Notes: generated from the letters alone by a model not told the origin. 64,000 nucleotides of DNA from Photorhabdus asymbiotica (GCF_003634575.1 NZ_RBLJ01000001.1:992001-1056000), one strand, 5' to 3'. Positions 1 to 8,454 are shown, counted from the stretch's first letter. Numbers and translations are program-made.

Positions 1-194
1 GAAACCTGCTGAGCTTGTTTGAAAACATGCAGAAATTGATCAACAAATTCTGCTTTCAGCGTATTTACTTTTTCTCCTGGCACATCAATCGTGATAACAC
101 CGATTTTATCCGGCCTGACATCAAAATTGAAAACAGAAGCAGCCTGTTTTGTATCTGTAGTAACGGCTACAGTATCATTCTGAAACTGAGTCAT
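1..194 (-). CDS. fadJ: FadJ, fatty acid oxidation complex alpha subunit (N-terminal part only)
   Basis: Only the first ~64 codons are in the window; the gene runs off the left edge. The start ATG (192-194) overlaps the last base of the fadI stop codon (TAATG junction), the usual fadIJ arrangement, so the two are translationally coupled. The visible residues begin [11 protein letters not shown] and continue into a crotonase-type N-terminus ([14 protein letters not shown]), as in the enoyl-CoA hydratase half of FadJ. The family combines enoyl-CoA hydratase and 3-hydroxyacyl-CoA dehydrogenase activity and partners the FadI thiolase in anaerobic beta-oxidation. Identity rests on the N-terminus plus context. 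Confidence 0.9.
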   Translation of the reverse strand, partial: MTQFQNDTVAVTTDTKQAASVFNFDVRPDKIGVITIDVPGEKVNTLKAEFVDQFLHVFKQAQQV

Positions 195-1504
195 TATTCT
201 ACCTCCAATACCATAGCTGTACCCAACCCGCCAGCAGCACAAGCGGTTGTTAATCCAAGCCCCCCTCCACGGCGACGCAACTCATTCAATACCTGAGTCA
301 CCATGCGAGCTCCTGTTGCTGCAAACGGATGCCCATAAGCAATTGAACCACCTAAGACATTAAATTTATCCATATCTACTTCACCAATTGCTTGAGCACG
401 CCCTAATTTATTACGGGCAAACTCATCACTGGCAAACATTTTCAAGTTTGCCAATGTCTGAGCAGCAAAAGCTTCATGCATATCAATTAAAGTTAAATCT
501 TTCAGCGTAATACCGGCACGTTCGAGCGCTATTGGCGTCGCATACGATGGACCCAATAGCATATCCTGCCAAACATCAATCGCTGAGAATGCATAACTAC
601 GCAGATAACCCAGCGGTTTTATTCCCCATTCTTTAGCCACAGACTCACGCATCAACATGACTGCTGCGGCGCCGTCTGTCAGTGGTGTACTATTTGCCAC
701 GGTCACCGTTCCATACTTGCGATCAAATGCCGGGCGCAACTTTGCATAAGAAGTTAAGACTGAATTTTTACGAATATTATTGTCTTCAGGCAATGCTTCA
801 CGATATGGAGGAAAATGGGCTGTCATGACCTCATCAGACAACAAACCCTGTTCCCAGGCTTTTGCTGCAAGAATATGGGAACGATGTGCCAACGCATCCT
901 GATCTTCCCGACTGATACGATAAGTCTTCGCCATTTGTTCTGCGGTATCTCCCATACGCAGACCTGTCGAATATTCTGCTACGGCCGGAGATACGGGCAA
1001 TAAGTCACGAAATTTGAGGCGACTAAGTAATTTAAGACGCTGTGGCAAAGATTTCGCTTTATTCATATCAACAAGGGTACGAGCCAGAGATTTAGTTACA
1101 CCAATCGGTAATACAGAAGAAGAATCTGCACCACCCGCAATCCCGATATTCACCGTACCAGCCATAATGCTTTCCGCCACATTGGCAATCGCCTGAAAAC
1201 TGGTCGCACATGCACGAGATACGCTGTAAGCATCTGTATTCACACTTAACCCAGTACCAAGAACGATTTCACGGGCAATATTTGGCGCTTCAGGCATTTG
1301 CACTACTTGTCCAAACACCAGTTGGTCAATCTTTTCAGGGAGTAAACCACTTCTGGCTACCAGTTCATTGACCACTGATTTACCCAAATCCACAGCCGGT
1401 ATGCCGTGATACGATGTTGCCTGTTTAGCAAATGGAATACGTAGACCGCTGACAATTGCGATACGATCACCTTGCTGTGTCACTTTTGTTAAAGGACGAC
1501 TCAT
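194..1504 (-). CDS. fadI: 3-ketoacyl-CoA thiolase FadI
   Basis: This 436-residue thiolase matches the usual FadI length. It performs the last step of beta-oxidation, cleaving 3-ketoacyl-CoA with CoA to acetyl-CoA and a shortened acyl-CoA, as the beta subunit of the FadI-FadJ complex. Visible landmarks are the acyl-accepting Cys in [11 protein letters not shown], the HEAFAAQ histidine motif and the C-terminal [10 protein letters not shown] motif with the second catalytic Cys. The ATG at 1504 has a strong AGGAG five bases upstream. It is first in the fadIJ operon. A FadR-like palindrome lies about 70 bp upstream, consistent with repression by FadR in the absence of long-chain acyl-CoA. Confidence 0.97.
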   Translation of the reverse strand: MSRPLTKVTQQGDRIAIVSGLRIPFAKQATSYHGIPAVDLGKSVVNELVARSGLLPEKIDQLVFGQVVQMPEAPNIAREIVLGTGLSVNTDAYSVSRACATSFQAIANVAESIMAGTVNIGIAGGADSSSVLPIGVTKSLARTLVDMNKAKSLPQRLKLLSRLKFRDLLPVSPAVAEYSTGLRMGDTAEQMAKTYRISREDQDALAHRSHILAAKAWEQGLLSDEVMTAHFPPYREALPEDNNIRKNSVLTSYAKLRPAFDRKYGTVTVANSTPLTDGAAAVMLMRESVAKEWGIKPLGYLRSYAFSAIDVWQDMLLGPSYATPIALERAGITLKDLTLIDMHEAFAAQTLANLKMFASDEFARNKLGRAQAIGEVDMDKFNVLGGSIAYGHPFAATGARMVTQVLNELRRRGGGLGLTTACAAGGLGTAMVLEVE

Positions 1505-1567
1505 AACGGCTCCTGAAAAATTATTATTAACTACCTCAAATTACTGAAAAAATTTTTTGACCAACCT

Positions 1568-1586
1568 GGACAGGTCAGACCTGACA
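1568..1586 (-). promoter_or_regulatory. FadR-like operator upstream of fadIJ
   Basis: The palindrome AGGTCAGACCT (1572-1582) contains the FadR core GGTCNGACC exactly. It lies ~70 bp upstream of fadI, where FadR repression of the beta-oxidation operon is expected. The call is by motif and context. Confidence 0.65.
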
Positions 1587-1795
1587 GATCATTGTTAGCG
1601 TAATGTTTATAAATAGCAAACCTGAATAAACTAAAAATGAGAGCGAGCGCAACTTTAATTTACTTAATGTCTAAATGATCTCAATGCCTCTTCGAGCATG
1701 TTCGCAAGCAGTAAAAAAGAAATAACGATTAAGGAGGGACTAAGTGAAATACCTCCGCTACCTACTTAAGACAACGGAGAATACCCGCTCTTGAA

Positions 1796-2077
1796 TTAAC
1801 GCAATCCCAACTGGAAAATCAGTGTTTCTGCCTGGCAACAGAAAACGAAATTAGCAATCAGTTGAACACCATCCTGAACGGGCTCAATTTTATGATTAAT
1901 AACACAGGGTTCTGATTCAATAAATTTTGCTTTTTCAATCAAAATATTCAGCATTCCCTCTGCTTCCTGTTTATTAGCAAAAACGTGTTGGTAAGATACA
2001 ATGCAGTCTGTATTATCTATCACCGTACCTACATCTACGCAGCAGCAAGCAGCCGTCTCTTCTGCATTATATTTCAT
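1796..2077 (-). CDS. yfcZ: YfcZ/YiiS family protein (DUF406)
   Basis: This small cytosolic protein of 93 residues has a Cys-rich N-terminal stretch (AACCCVDVGTVIDN), which matches the YfcZ/YiiS family (DUF406). No biochemical function is established for the family. It sits between fadI and the divergent fadL exactly as in E. coli, which supports the assignment. GGAG lies upstream of the ATG at 2077. The 351 bp between yfcZ and fadL hold both divergent promoters and FadR-like sites. Confidence 0.9.
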   Translation of the reverse strand: MKYNAEETAACCCVDVGTVIDNTDCIVSYQHVFANKQEAEGMLNILIEKAKFIESEPCVINHKIEPVQDGVQLIANFVFCCQAETLIFQLGLR

Positions 2078-2309
2078 TAGTCATACTCCACTCTCCAAAT
2101 ATTAATCACTTATCTTAATATTTTATTCCTCCCATCATCGGAGAACTAGTACTTACTTTTTATGAGTATATTTATCCTACCGAAATGAAATCTGATTTCA
2201 AAAATCCATTTTTAAACGTTTTTATTAACACCTAAAATCATTTTTTTGTTAACTGAGTCGCGTTTTTGATATCAATTTGGACATATTTTAAAAACATTCT
2301 TGCAACACC

Positions 2310-2327
2310 AACAGATGTCAGACCTAT
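2310..2327. promoter_or_regulatory. possible distal FadR site upstream of fadL
   Basis: GTCAGACC with flanking AACAGA resembles an imperfect FadR operator on the opposite strand. It is paired with a better site ~20 bp downstream. E. coli fadL also has two FadR operators. Confidence 0.4.
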
Positions 2328-2335
2328 ACTTCACC

Positions 2336-2350
2336 ACTGGTCTGATTTGT
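2336..2350 (+). promoter_or_regulatory. FadR operator upstream of fadL
   Basis: ACTGGTCTGATTTGT fits the FadR consensus ANCTGGTCYGAYNTGTT almost completely. It lies ~85 bp upstream of the fadL start codon, so it probably overlaps or follows the transcription start and gives acyl-CoA-responsive repression. Confidence 0.75.
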
Positions 2351-2434
2351 CATGAAGGCAAACCGACTCTACAATCCTGCGCTCCTTGCTAAGTTAAGTG
2401 GCATAGTTAAATAATAAACAAGAGGGTTTTGGTC

Positions 2435-3754
2435 ATGAACCAGAAAAACCTGTTCACCCGTTCAGCATTAGCGGTTGCAGTGGCTCTAATTTCATCCAAC
2501 GCGGGTGCCGCTGGTTTCCAGTTAAATGAATTTTCTACTTCGGCTTTGGGCCGGGCTTTTTCCGGGGAAGGCGTTGTTGCTGATAACGCAACGGTAGGAA
2601 GCCGTAACCCAGCAGCAATGACTCTGTTTGATCGCCCATCATTTTCTATCGGTGCTATCTATATCAACCCAGATGTTGATATTACAGGTAAATCACCGGT
2701 GACGGGTAAAAGTACTAATGCTAAAAATATTGCTCCAGTAGCTTGGATACCTAACCTACATTTCATTATGCCTATTGATGATCAATGGTTTGTTGGTACT
2801 TCAGTCACTACTAACTTTGGACTGGCTACTGATTTTAGCAATAACTACGAAGCGGGCCTTATCGGCGGCAAAACTGACCTGACAACGTTAAACTTCAACC
2901 TGAGCGGAGCTTATCGACTAAACGATAACTTCAGCTTCGGTTTAGGGTTGAATGCTATCTATGCAGACGCAGAAATTACCCGTCATGCGGGTATTCTGGC
3001 ACAACAAACTGGGGGTATGCTAAAACCAACAGATGAAGTTGCTAATCTGCAAGGTAAAGATTGGGGCTATGGCTGGAACGCAGGCATCATGTATGAAGTG
3101 GATGAAAATAACCGCTACAGCCTGACTTACCGTTCTAAAGTTAAAGTTAAATTTAAAGACGGTGACTATAAAAATGATATTCCTCCCGTGCGAGGCGCAA
3201 TACTAAAGCAGCAAAGAGGAATCTCTCTACCTGCAACCGGAGGCCAAACTATTGGCGGCAGATTAGACCTCAATTTGCCGGACATCTGGGAAGTTTCTGG
3301 TTACAACCGCGTAGCACCTAAATGGGCTATACACTATAGCCTGGCATATACGGGCTGGAGTGAGTTTGATGAACTGAAAGGGACCAAAAATAAAGATGGC
3401 TCAGTTCTGTTTAGTAAACATGAAGGCTTCAAAGATGCCTATCGTATTGCCTTAGGTGCAACTTATTATCACGATGACAACTGGACATTCCGTACTGGTA
3501 TCGCTTTTGATGACAGTCCAATTCCGGCTGAAAACCGTTCTATTTCTATTCCTGATCAAGACCGTTTCTGGTTAAGTGCTGGTGCAACCTACGCATTTAA
3601 TAAAGACATGTCTGTAGACGTAGGTGTTTCTTATATGCATGGACAGAAAGTCACGGTTAAAGAGAAGTTGCATGAAAAACTACCTTACACATATGAATTT
3701 GATGCAAAAGGTTCTGCCTGGTTATATGGTGTGAACTTCAACTATGCATTCTAA
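2435..3754 (+). CDS. fadL: long-chain fatty acid outer-membrane transporter FadL
   Basis: FadL is an outer-membrane beta-barrel that admits long-chain fatty acids; in some bacteria it also serves as a phage receptor. The ATG at 2435 is preferred over the in-frame TTG six bases earlier because AGAGGG lies eight bases before it. A signal peptide of ~25 residues ([17 protein letters not shown]) is followed by the mature N-terminus [16 protein letters not shown] and the conserved NPAAMT motif of the hatch domain. The protein ends in an aromatic residue (NFNYAF), as expected for BAM-assembled barrels. Length (439) is normal. Transcription is probably FadR-controlled, and a strong intrinsic terminator follows. 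Confidence 0.97.
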   Translation: MNQKNLFTRSALAVAVALISSNAGAAGFQLNEFSTSALGRAFSGEGVVADNATVGSRNPAAMTLFDRPSFSIGAIYINPDVDITGKSPVTGKSTNAKNIAPVAWIPNLHFIMPIDDQWFVGTSVTTNFGLATDFSNNYEAGLIGGKTDLTTLNFNLSGAYRLNDNFSFGLGLNAIYADAEITRHAGILAQQTGGMLKPTDEVANLQGKDWGYGWNAGIMYEVDENNRYSLTYRSKVKVKFKDGDYKNDIPPVRGAILKQQRGISLPATGGQTIGGRLDLNLPDIWEVSGYNRVAPKWAIHYSLAYTGWSEFDELKGTKNKDGSVLFSKHEGFKDAYRIALGATYYHDDNWTFRTGIAFDDSPIPAENRSISIPDQDRFWLSAGATYAFNKDMSVDVGVSYMHGQKVTVKEKLHEKLPYTYEFDAKGSAWLYGVNFNYAF

Positions 3755-3770
3755 TCAAATGTAGTTTTCA

Positions 3771-3800
3771 AAAAAGGATAGCTCTACGGCTATCCTTTTT
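3771..3800. terminator. bidirectional intrinsic terminator between fadL and mlaA
   Basis: A 12-bp inverted repeat (AAAAAGGATAGC / GCTATCCTTTTT) with a 6-base loop is flanked by A- and T-runs, so it can end transcripts of the convergent fadL and mlaA genes. Confidence 0.85.
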
Positions 3801-3829
3801 ATTTATGAAGTTAACTCAGACAATGACTA

Positions 3830-4582
3830 TCAATCAATACTGTCCAAATCATCCTGTAATGCTTCAGCATTGGGATTTTTTGTAGATTCCAGTTTACCGC
3901 CGCTTGCCATAAAGTCATGGCTCTGGAAGTAAGCCTCTCGCATCATCAGATACGGATCAGATGAATTCATCAACAAACCATCAGAATCCAGTAAACGAGC
4001 ACGAGTTTCAATACCTTCAAACACCCACTTACCAGCTGACATCCAAATGGTCAAATAACTCAACATTGGATAAGTCATATCAGCCCAGTTTCCCCCTTCA
4101 TCACGCAGAGTAAAACTGCCATAGCCGGGTAATACAACATAAGGACCATATCCCACATCATAATAGCCCAAAGTACTACCAAAACGGTTTGGCTCTTCTT
4201 TTGCCAACTTAGGGTTTGCCATAGTTGCAACATCAATCAAACCACCTATACCCCAAATGGTATTCAGGAAAAAACGATTAAAATGTTTCATTCCCTGATA
4301 TGGGTTACCACGCAAGAAACTGTTTACCATACTGGCTGGTTCTTCGAGATTACTAAGAAAATTACCCAAACCATTTCGTACAGGCATCGGTACATAATCG
4401 CGCCACGTTACAGCTACCGGACGTAAGATATAGGGATCAAGGACATTATAATTAAAGTTGAACATTGTACGGTTAAAACCTTCCAGAGGATCTGCACGCC
4501 CCTGTTCAACACTATTAGATGAACCGGCACATCCCACAAGTAATGTAGCTGTAAGAACGATTCCGCCCAAACGATACTTCAT
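3830..4582 (-). CDS. mlaA: MlaA (VacJ) phospholipid-retrieval lipoprotein
   Basis: This outer-membrane lipoprotein works with OmpC and the Mla ABC system to remove phospholipids from the outer leaflet. The open frame extends further upstream, but the ATG at 4582 is chosen because GGAG lies upstream and it places a proper signal peptide with lipobox LLVGC at the N-terminus. The body carries family landmarks DPLEGFNRTMFNFN and GYGSFTLRD. Length is 250 residues, typical of the family. Its position between fadL and a tRNA-Arg matches E. coli. Confidence 0.96.
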   Translation of the reverse strand: MKYRLGGIVLTATLLVGCAGSSNSVEQGRADPLEGFNRTMFNFNYNVLDPYILRPVAVTWRDYVPMPVRNGLGNFLSNLEEPASMVNSFLRGNPYQGMKHFNRFFLNTIWGIGGLIDVATMANPKLAKEEPNRFGSTLGYYDVGYGPYVVLPGYGSFTLRDEGGNWADMTYPMLSYLTIWMSAGKWVFEGIETRARLLDSDGLLMNSSDPYLMMREAYFQSHDFMASGGKLESTKNPNAEALQDDLDSID

Positions 4583-4778
4583 ACAATTCTCCAAGTAACA
4601 ACCTTTTAGATCCGGCAAACCAATCTTGTCGCATTACCTGCCGATGATCATCAATAAATATAAATATTACTGACAATTCAATTTGAATGGTACTCAATTT
4701 GAGTGGTTGCTAAATAGGCAAACAGTTCATAACACCTTATATTAAGAAAAAAAAGCAGTTATAATGCGGCAGTTGTCT

Positions 4779-4853
4779 GTCCCCTTAGTTAAATGGATAT
4801 AACGAGCCCCTCCTAAGGGCTAATTGCAGGTTCGATTCCTGCAGGGGACGCCA
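4779..4853 (+). tRNA. argW: tRNA-Arg (anticodon CCT)
   Basis: The cloverleaf is complete: acceptor GTCCCCT/AGGGGAC, anticodon loop CTCCTAA giving CCT, T-loop TTCGATT, and an encoded CCA. It decodes the rare AGG codon. In E. coli the same gene at the same locus (argW) is an integration site for prophage/island DNA. Here it is followed by an ERIC and an AT-rich desert rather than an integrase. Confidence 0.97.
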
Positions 4854-4945
4854 TTAGCAGAACCAATAACCACATATGCAATATTTTGAGAAATGTAAGA
4901 AAATATTACGATAATATATGAATAAAATAATATTATTTTCATATG

Positions 4946-5072
4946 TATACCCAATAGATTTCAAGATGCATCGCGACGGCAAGGGAGCGAATCGCCGGGA
5001 GCATAGATAACTATGTGACCGGGGTGAGTGAGTGCAGCCAACAAAGAGGCAACTTGAAAGATAACAGGTATA
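4946..5072 (+). repeat. ERIC element 1
   Basis: A full 127-bp ERIC with imperfect inverted-repeat ends (TATACCC ... GGTATA) and the internal ERIC core GTGACCGGGGTGAG. It belongs to the subfamily with a CCCGG/CCGGG stem (ATGCATCG arm). It starts 93 bp after the tRNA-Arg gene. Confidence 0.95.
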
Positions 5073-5729
5073 AATTAATATTTTTATATAACAAATCAAA
5101 TATAAAGTTTTATTTAACTTACCAAGATTATAAATATTCTAAATAAATTCAAGGTCATTTAATTTTATTGGTTTTTTCAACAAATCATATTCTTGTTAAT
5201 TCGTTCAAAAAAAAATTGAATATATTTAATCATGCATTTAAAATTTCATATCAAACCTAAAAATTCATTACAATATTTATTTAAAACATGATTTAACTTT
5301 ATTTTAAGATTTAAATAATATCATTAAAAACTAATTATAAGAATAATAATCTCCAATAAAAACATAACCGACCCATTATAAAATAAAACCTTCAACAATT
5401 TCAATTAAATAAAATATAATTAAATCTAAAAATTATTTATAATCCCACCTACAATTCTATAGTAACCAAGAAATAAATATATTATCTAAAATCCAACTGG
5501 AGTATTTTTATTATTGATTTAAAAATCTTATTATTCCTCCAACGATAAAACATGAAAATAAAAACCAAAAAAACTTAACTTTATTTTTATATTGATTAGT
5601 AAAAACAAAAATAACATAAAAGCATCACATAAAAAACAATAAAAATAACAACTAATATTTTCTCATAATTATTTAACTCATCAATTTACATTTAATAAAT
5701 GTCACACTTTAAAAAATTTTAACCAGATA
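5073..5729. other. AT-rich non-coding stretch
   Basis: About 650 bp of very AT-rich DNA between two ERICs. No plausible reading frame with a ribosome binding site, RNA gene, tRNA fragment or mobile-element end is visible. Being downstream of a tRNA-Arg, it may be the eroded remains of an island, but no coding relic supports that. Confidence 0.6.
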
Positions 5730-5856
5730 TATACCCCATAGATTTCGAGTTACAAAGCGACGGCAAGTGAACAAATCCCCAGGAGCATAGATAACTATGT
5801 GACTGGGGTGAGTGAAAGCAGCCAACAAAGCAGCAACTTGAAGGATGAAGGGTATA
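5730..5856 (+). repeat. ERIC element 2
   Basis: A full 127-bp ERIC of the second subfamily (CCCCAG/CTGGGG stem), between the AT-rich desert and the 3' end of glk. Confidence 0.95.
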
Positions 5857-5900
5857 TACAATTATTAATTCTAATATGTATATATCTGTGTCTTTATAAC

Positions 5901-6866
5901 TTAGGCAATCAACGATAACTGTTGCCGTAAATATGTCCCCGAACCTAGCAATCCAGGTTGTGGATGAGTAATCAAATAAACAGGAATCTGTTGTATTAAT
6001 GTTTTAAAGCGCCCTTTATCTTCAAACCCATACAAGAAATTTGACTGCTTAAAAAAATCAAGAAATCGTGGCACTATACCACCAGCGATATACACACCAC
6101 CAAAAGTTCCCAGATTTAACGCTAAATTTCCGCCAAATCTCCCCATGATTTCACAAAATAATGAGAGAGCACGATGGCAATATTGGCAACTTTCATCCAG
6201 CGCTCGCTGTGTCACTGTTTCTGGTTCCAAATCTTCCGGCTGACTATGATTCAAAATAGTAATGGCCTGATAGAGATTCACCAGTCCACTACCAGATAAG
6301 ATTCTTTCGACCGAAACATGGCCCAGTTTGCGGCGCAAAACAGCCAATATTGCATCTTGCTCTTCACTATTCGCTGCAAAATCCACATGACCACCCTCAC
6401 CAGGCAAACTTATCCATTGTTTGTCCACTTTTATCAGATGAGCCACTCCAAGGCCAGTTCCAGCTCCATAAACAGCAATCGGTTTATCTTCAACCGCCTT
6501 CCCCCCTCCCAACTGAACTTTATGTTCCTCTGTCAACATTGGAATAGCCATAGAGACGGCAGTGAAATCATTAATAACATCTAATTTTTCTAGCTTAAGC
6601 GCCTGTTTCAGCTCACTAATAGAAAATGCCCATTGGTTATTAGTCATTTCAACCCAATCACCACTGATCGGGCAAGCAATAGCGATACAAGCACAAGTTA
6701 CTACTGTTTTTTGCTCCGCCAAATAGTGGCTAATAATAGACTCTAATCCAGCGTATTGTCTTGCGTTATATGTTTCAATCTGCTCAATAGCCCCATTTTT
6801 CAAATTACAAAGTGCTAATCTGGCATTCGTGCCACCAATATCAGCCACCAGTCCATAGAGATTCAT
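5901..6866 (-). CDS. glk: glucokinase
   Basis: This enzyme phosphorylates glucose to glucose-6-phosphate with ATP in the cytosol. The N-terminal ATP-binding signature [15 protein letters not shown] and the interior [13 protein letters not shown] and GEGGHVDF motifs identify bacterial Glk (ROK-related hexokinase fold). The ATG at 6866 is used: it gives 321 residues, the same as E. coli Glk, whereas the longer open frame adds an unlike 38-residue leader. GGGAT lies just upstream. It is alone on its strand, downstream of the tRNA-Val/Lys array, so read-through from the array is possible. Confidence 0.96.
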   Translation of the reverse strand: MNLYGLVADIGGTNARLALCNLKNGAIEQIETYNARQYAGLESIISHYLAEQKTVVTCACIAIACPISGDWVEMTNNQWAFSISELKQALKLEKLDVINDFTAVSMAIPMLTEEHKVQLGGGKAVEDKPIAVYGAGTGLGVAHLIKVDKQWISLPGEGGHVDFAANSEEQDAILAVLRRKLGHVSVERILSGSGLVNLYQAITILNHSQPEDLEPETVTQRALDESCQYCHRALSLFCEIMGRFGGNLALNLGTFGGVYIAGGIVPRFLDFFKQSNFLYGFEDKGRFKTLIQQIPVYLITHPQPGLLGSGTYLRQQLSLIA

Positions 6867-7000
6867 TTTTATATCCCAATAATTAACTAGTACAACAATA
6901 TATGTAAAGCTTATCTCATCTAGCATTATTGGTATATAGGTAGTTTGAGCGCGAATAACTCTCATAATTAAGGCATACACGTAGTATATGAAGTTAGTTT

Positions 7001-7065
7001 GCCCTCATTCGAATCTGTAACCATTGTTCAAAATCCAACAGTTCTACTGACTGAGCTAATGACCC
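7001..7065 (-). pseudogene. degenerate tRNA-Lys remnant (unit 8 of the array)
   Basis: The 5' half resembles tRNA-Lys (acceptor GGGTCAT, D-arm GCTCAGTCAGTAGA, anticodon loop ATTTTGA), and a T-loop TTCGAAT is still visible. The T-stem no longer pairs and the 3' acceptor strand and CCA are missing. It carries no 64-bp insert. It is the promoter-distal, decayed end of the array. Confidence 0.6.
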
Positions 7066-7103
7066 ACCCGGGATGGTATTTTGATTTAACTAGGCTTTTT
7101 AGA

Positions 7104-7243
7104 TGGTGGGTCGTGCAGGATGACTCGGGCTACGCCCTCGCCCTTCGGGCCAGCGCTAAAGCGCTGTTGTCTCGCTTCGCTCGGCTCGAACCTGCGAACA
7201 ATTGGTTAAAAGCCCACTGCTCTACCGACTGAGCTAACAACCC
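7104..7243 (-). pseudogene. interrupted tRNA-Lys(TTT), unit 7, with T-loop insert and mutated anticodon stem
   Basis: The unit is 140 bp, a 76-nt tRNA plus the 64-bp insert between T-loop residues 58 and 59. The anticodon loop CTTTTAA gives TTT, but the anticodon stem is GTGGG/CCAAT with an internal mismatch and the variable region has changed. The acceptor is GGGTTGT, as in the CTT-type units. The insert matches that of the CTT-type units. It is the most diverged of the five interrupted copies. Confidence 0.7.
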
Positions 7244-7282
7244 ACCCGGGATGGTATTTTGATTTAACTAGGCTTTTTTGAA

Positions 7283-7422
7283 TGGTGGGTCGTGCAGGAT
7301 GACTCGGGCTATACCCTCGCCCTTCGGGCCAGCGCTAAAGCGCTGTTGTCTCGCTTCGCTCGGCTCGAACCTGCGACCAATTGATTAAAAGTCAACTGCT
7401 CTACCGACTGAGCTAACGACCC
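7283..7422 (-). tRNA. interrupted tRNA-Lys(TTT), unit 6, with 64-bp T-loop insert
   Basis: Removing the 64 bp after TTCGA restores a tRNA-Lys identical to the two intact copies: acceptor GGGTCGT/ACGACCC, anticodon TTT, T-stem GCAGG/CCTGC, CCA encoded. It is identical to unit 4, 358 bp away. With the insert in place the T-arm cannot form its normal 7-base loop. Whether the transcript is spliced, tolerated or dead cannot be told from sequence. Confidence 0.65.
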
Positions 7423-7461
7423 ATCTGAGATGGTATTCTGATTTAACTAGGCTTTTTTGAA

Positions 7462-7601
7462 TGGTGGGTCGTGCAGGATGACTCGGGCTACGCCCTCGCC
7501 CTTCGGGCCAGCGCTAAAGCGCTGTTGTCTCGCTTCGCTCGGCTCGAACCTGCGACCAATTGATTAAGAGCCAACTGCTCTACCGACTGAGCTAACAACC
7601 C
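7462..7601 (-). tRNA. interrupted tRNA-Lys(CTT), unit 5, with 64-bp T-loop insert
   Basis: Same architecture as its neighbours, but the anticodon loop reads CTCTTAA (anticodon CTT, decoding AAG), the anticodon stem is GTTGG/TCAAT and the acceptor 5' strand is GGGTTGT with a T-G wobble. All changes keep pairing. It is identical to unit 3. E. coli has no Lys(CTT) tRNA, so this would be a new isoacceptor if functional. Confidence 0.65.
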
Positions 7602-7640
7602 ACCCGGGATGGTATTTTGATTTAACTAGGCTTTTTTGAA

Positions 7641-7780
7641 TGGTGGGTCGTGCAGGATGACTCGGGCTATACCCTCGCCCTTCGGGCCAGCGCTAAAGCG
7701 CTGTTGTCTCGCTTCGCTCGGCTCGAACCTGCGACCAATTGATTAAAAGTCAACTGCTCTACCGACTGAGCTAACGACCC
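7641..7780 (-). tRNA. interrupted tRNA-Lys(TTT), unit 4, with 64-bp T-loop insert
   Basis: Identical to unit 6. Outside the insert it equals the intact Lys(TTT) genes. Its insert differs from the CTT-type insert at two bases (TATACCC instead of TACGCCC on the plus strand), which weakens one small hairpin. Confidence 0.65.
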
Positions 7781-7819
7781 ATCTGAGATGGTATTCTGAT
7801 TTAACTAGGCTTTTTTGAA

Positions 7820-7959
7820 TGGTGGGTCGTGCAGGATGACTCGGGCTACGCCCTCGCCCTTCGGGCCAGCGCTAAAGCGCTGTTGTCTCGCTTCGCTCGG
7901 CTCGAACCTGCGACCAATTGATTAAGAGCCAACTGCTCTACCGACTGAGCTAACAACCC
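7820..7959 (-). tRNA. interrupted tRNA-Lys(CTT), unit 3, with 64-bp T-loop insert
   Basis: First interrupted copy in transcription order, following two intact Lys(TTT) genes. Anticodon CTT, acceptor GGGTTGT/ACGACCC. On the coding strand the insert begins GCCGAGCGAAGCGAG and ends GTAGCCCGAGTC. It contains three short perfect hairpins: AGCGC-TTTA-GCGCT, GCCC-GAA-GGGC and GGGC-GTA-GCCC. Confidence 0.65.
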
Positions 7960-7998
7960 ACCCGGGATGGTATTTTGATTTAACTAGGCTTTTTTGAA

Positions 7999-8074
7999 TG
8001 GTGGGTCGTGCAGGATTCGAACCTGCGACCAATTGATTAAAAGTCAACTGCTCTACCGACTGAGCTAACGACCC
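7999..8074 (-). tRNA. tRNA-Lys (TTT), unit 2
   Basis: An intact 76-nt tRNA: acceptor GGGTCGT/ACGACCC, anticodon loop CTTTTAA, T-arm GCAGG-TTCGAAT-CCTGC, discriminator A and encoded CCA. It is identical to unit 1 and has no insert. Confidence 0.97.
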
Positions 8075-8112
8075 ATCTGAGATGGTATTCTGATTTAACT
8101 AGGCTTTTTGAA

Positions 8113-8188
8113 TGGTGGGTCGTGCAGGATTCGAACCTGCGACCAATTGATTAAAAGTCAACTGCTCTACCGACTGAGCTAACGACCC
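8113..8188 (-). tRNA. tRNA-Lys (TTT), unit 1
   Basis: An intact tRNA-Lys identical to unit 2, immediately downstream of the three tRNA-Val genes. It corresponds to the valUXY-lysV arrangement beside gltX in E. coli. Confidence 0.97.
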
Positions 8189-8229
8189 ATGCCAAAAATA
8201 CACAATACCGCTGGAACAATCTAATGAAG

Positions 8230-8305
8230 TGGTGGGCGATACCAGATTCGAACTGATGACCCCCTCCTTGTAAGGGAGATGCTCTACCAACTGAGCTAAT
8301 CGCCC
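8230..8305 (-). tRNA. tRNA-Val (TAC), third copy
   Basis: An intact 76-nt tRNA with acceptor GGGCGAT/ATCGCCC, anticodon TAC in an anticodon stem CTCCC/GGGAG, and encoded CCA. It reads as identical to the other two copies. Confidence 0.96.
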
Positions 8306-8348
8306 ACTTCAATGACTATCACTGCATTTATACCACTGAATCTATGAT

Positions 8349-8424
8349 TGGTGGGCGATACCAGATTCGAACTGATGACCCCCTCCTTGTAAGGGAGATG
8401 CTCTACCAACTGAGCTAATCGCCC
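8349..8424 (-). tRNA. tRNA-Val (TAC), second copy
   Basis: Identical in sequence to the flanking Val copies. The spacer to the next copy is 43 bp. Confidence 0.96.
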
Positions 8425-8454
8425 AATCATAAAATCATTTTTATCACAACGAGA

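Larger units (their letters stand above)
7245..7960. repeat. exact 358-bp tandem duplication in the tRNA-Lys array
   Basis: Bases 7245-7602 and 7603-7960 read as identical copies, each containing one interrupted Lys(TTT) and one interrupted Lys(CTT) unit with spacers. A third, diverged half-unit continues to 7104. Exact identity implies recent duplication or ongoing conversion. Confidence 0.85.

Noticed and set aside
4854-5099. 81-codon minus-strand frame
   Set aside because: It is a translation of ERIC element 1 plus AT-rich flanks with no ribosome binding site.
6999-7232. 77-codon plus-strand frame
   Set aside because: It runs antisense through tRNA-Lys remnants and the T-loop insert.
7104-7959. 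Reading the array as circularly permuted tRNA genes (3' half before 5' half, joined at T-loop 59)
   Set aside because: The split point is where permuted tRNAs break, but every unit also has the normal 5'-to-3' order with a proper CCA and leader, and intact copies precede them. An insert in ordinary tRNA genes is simpler.
7000-8190. CRISPR array
   Set aside because: The regular repeats are tRNA-Lys units with identical spacers; there are no unique spacers and no cas genes in the window.
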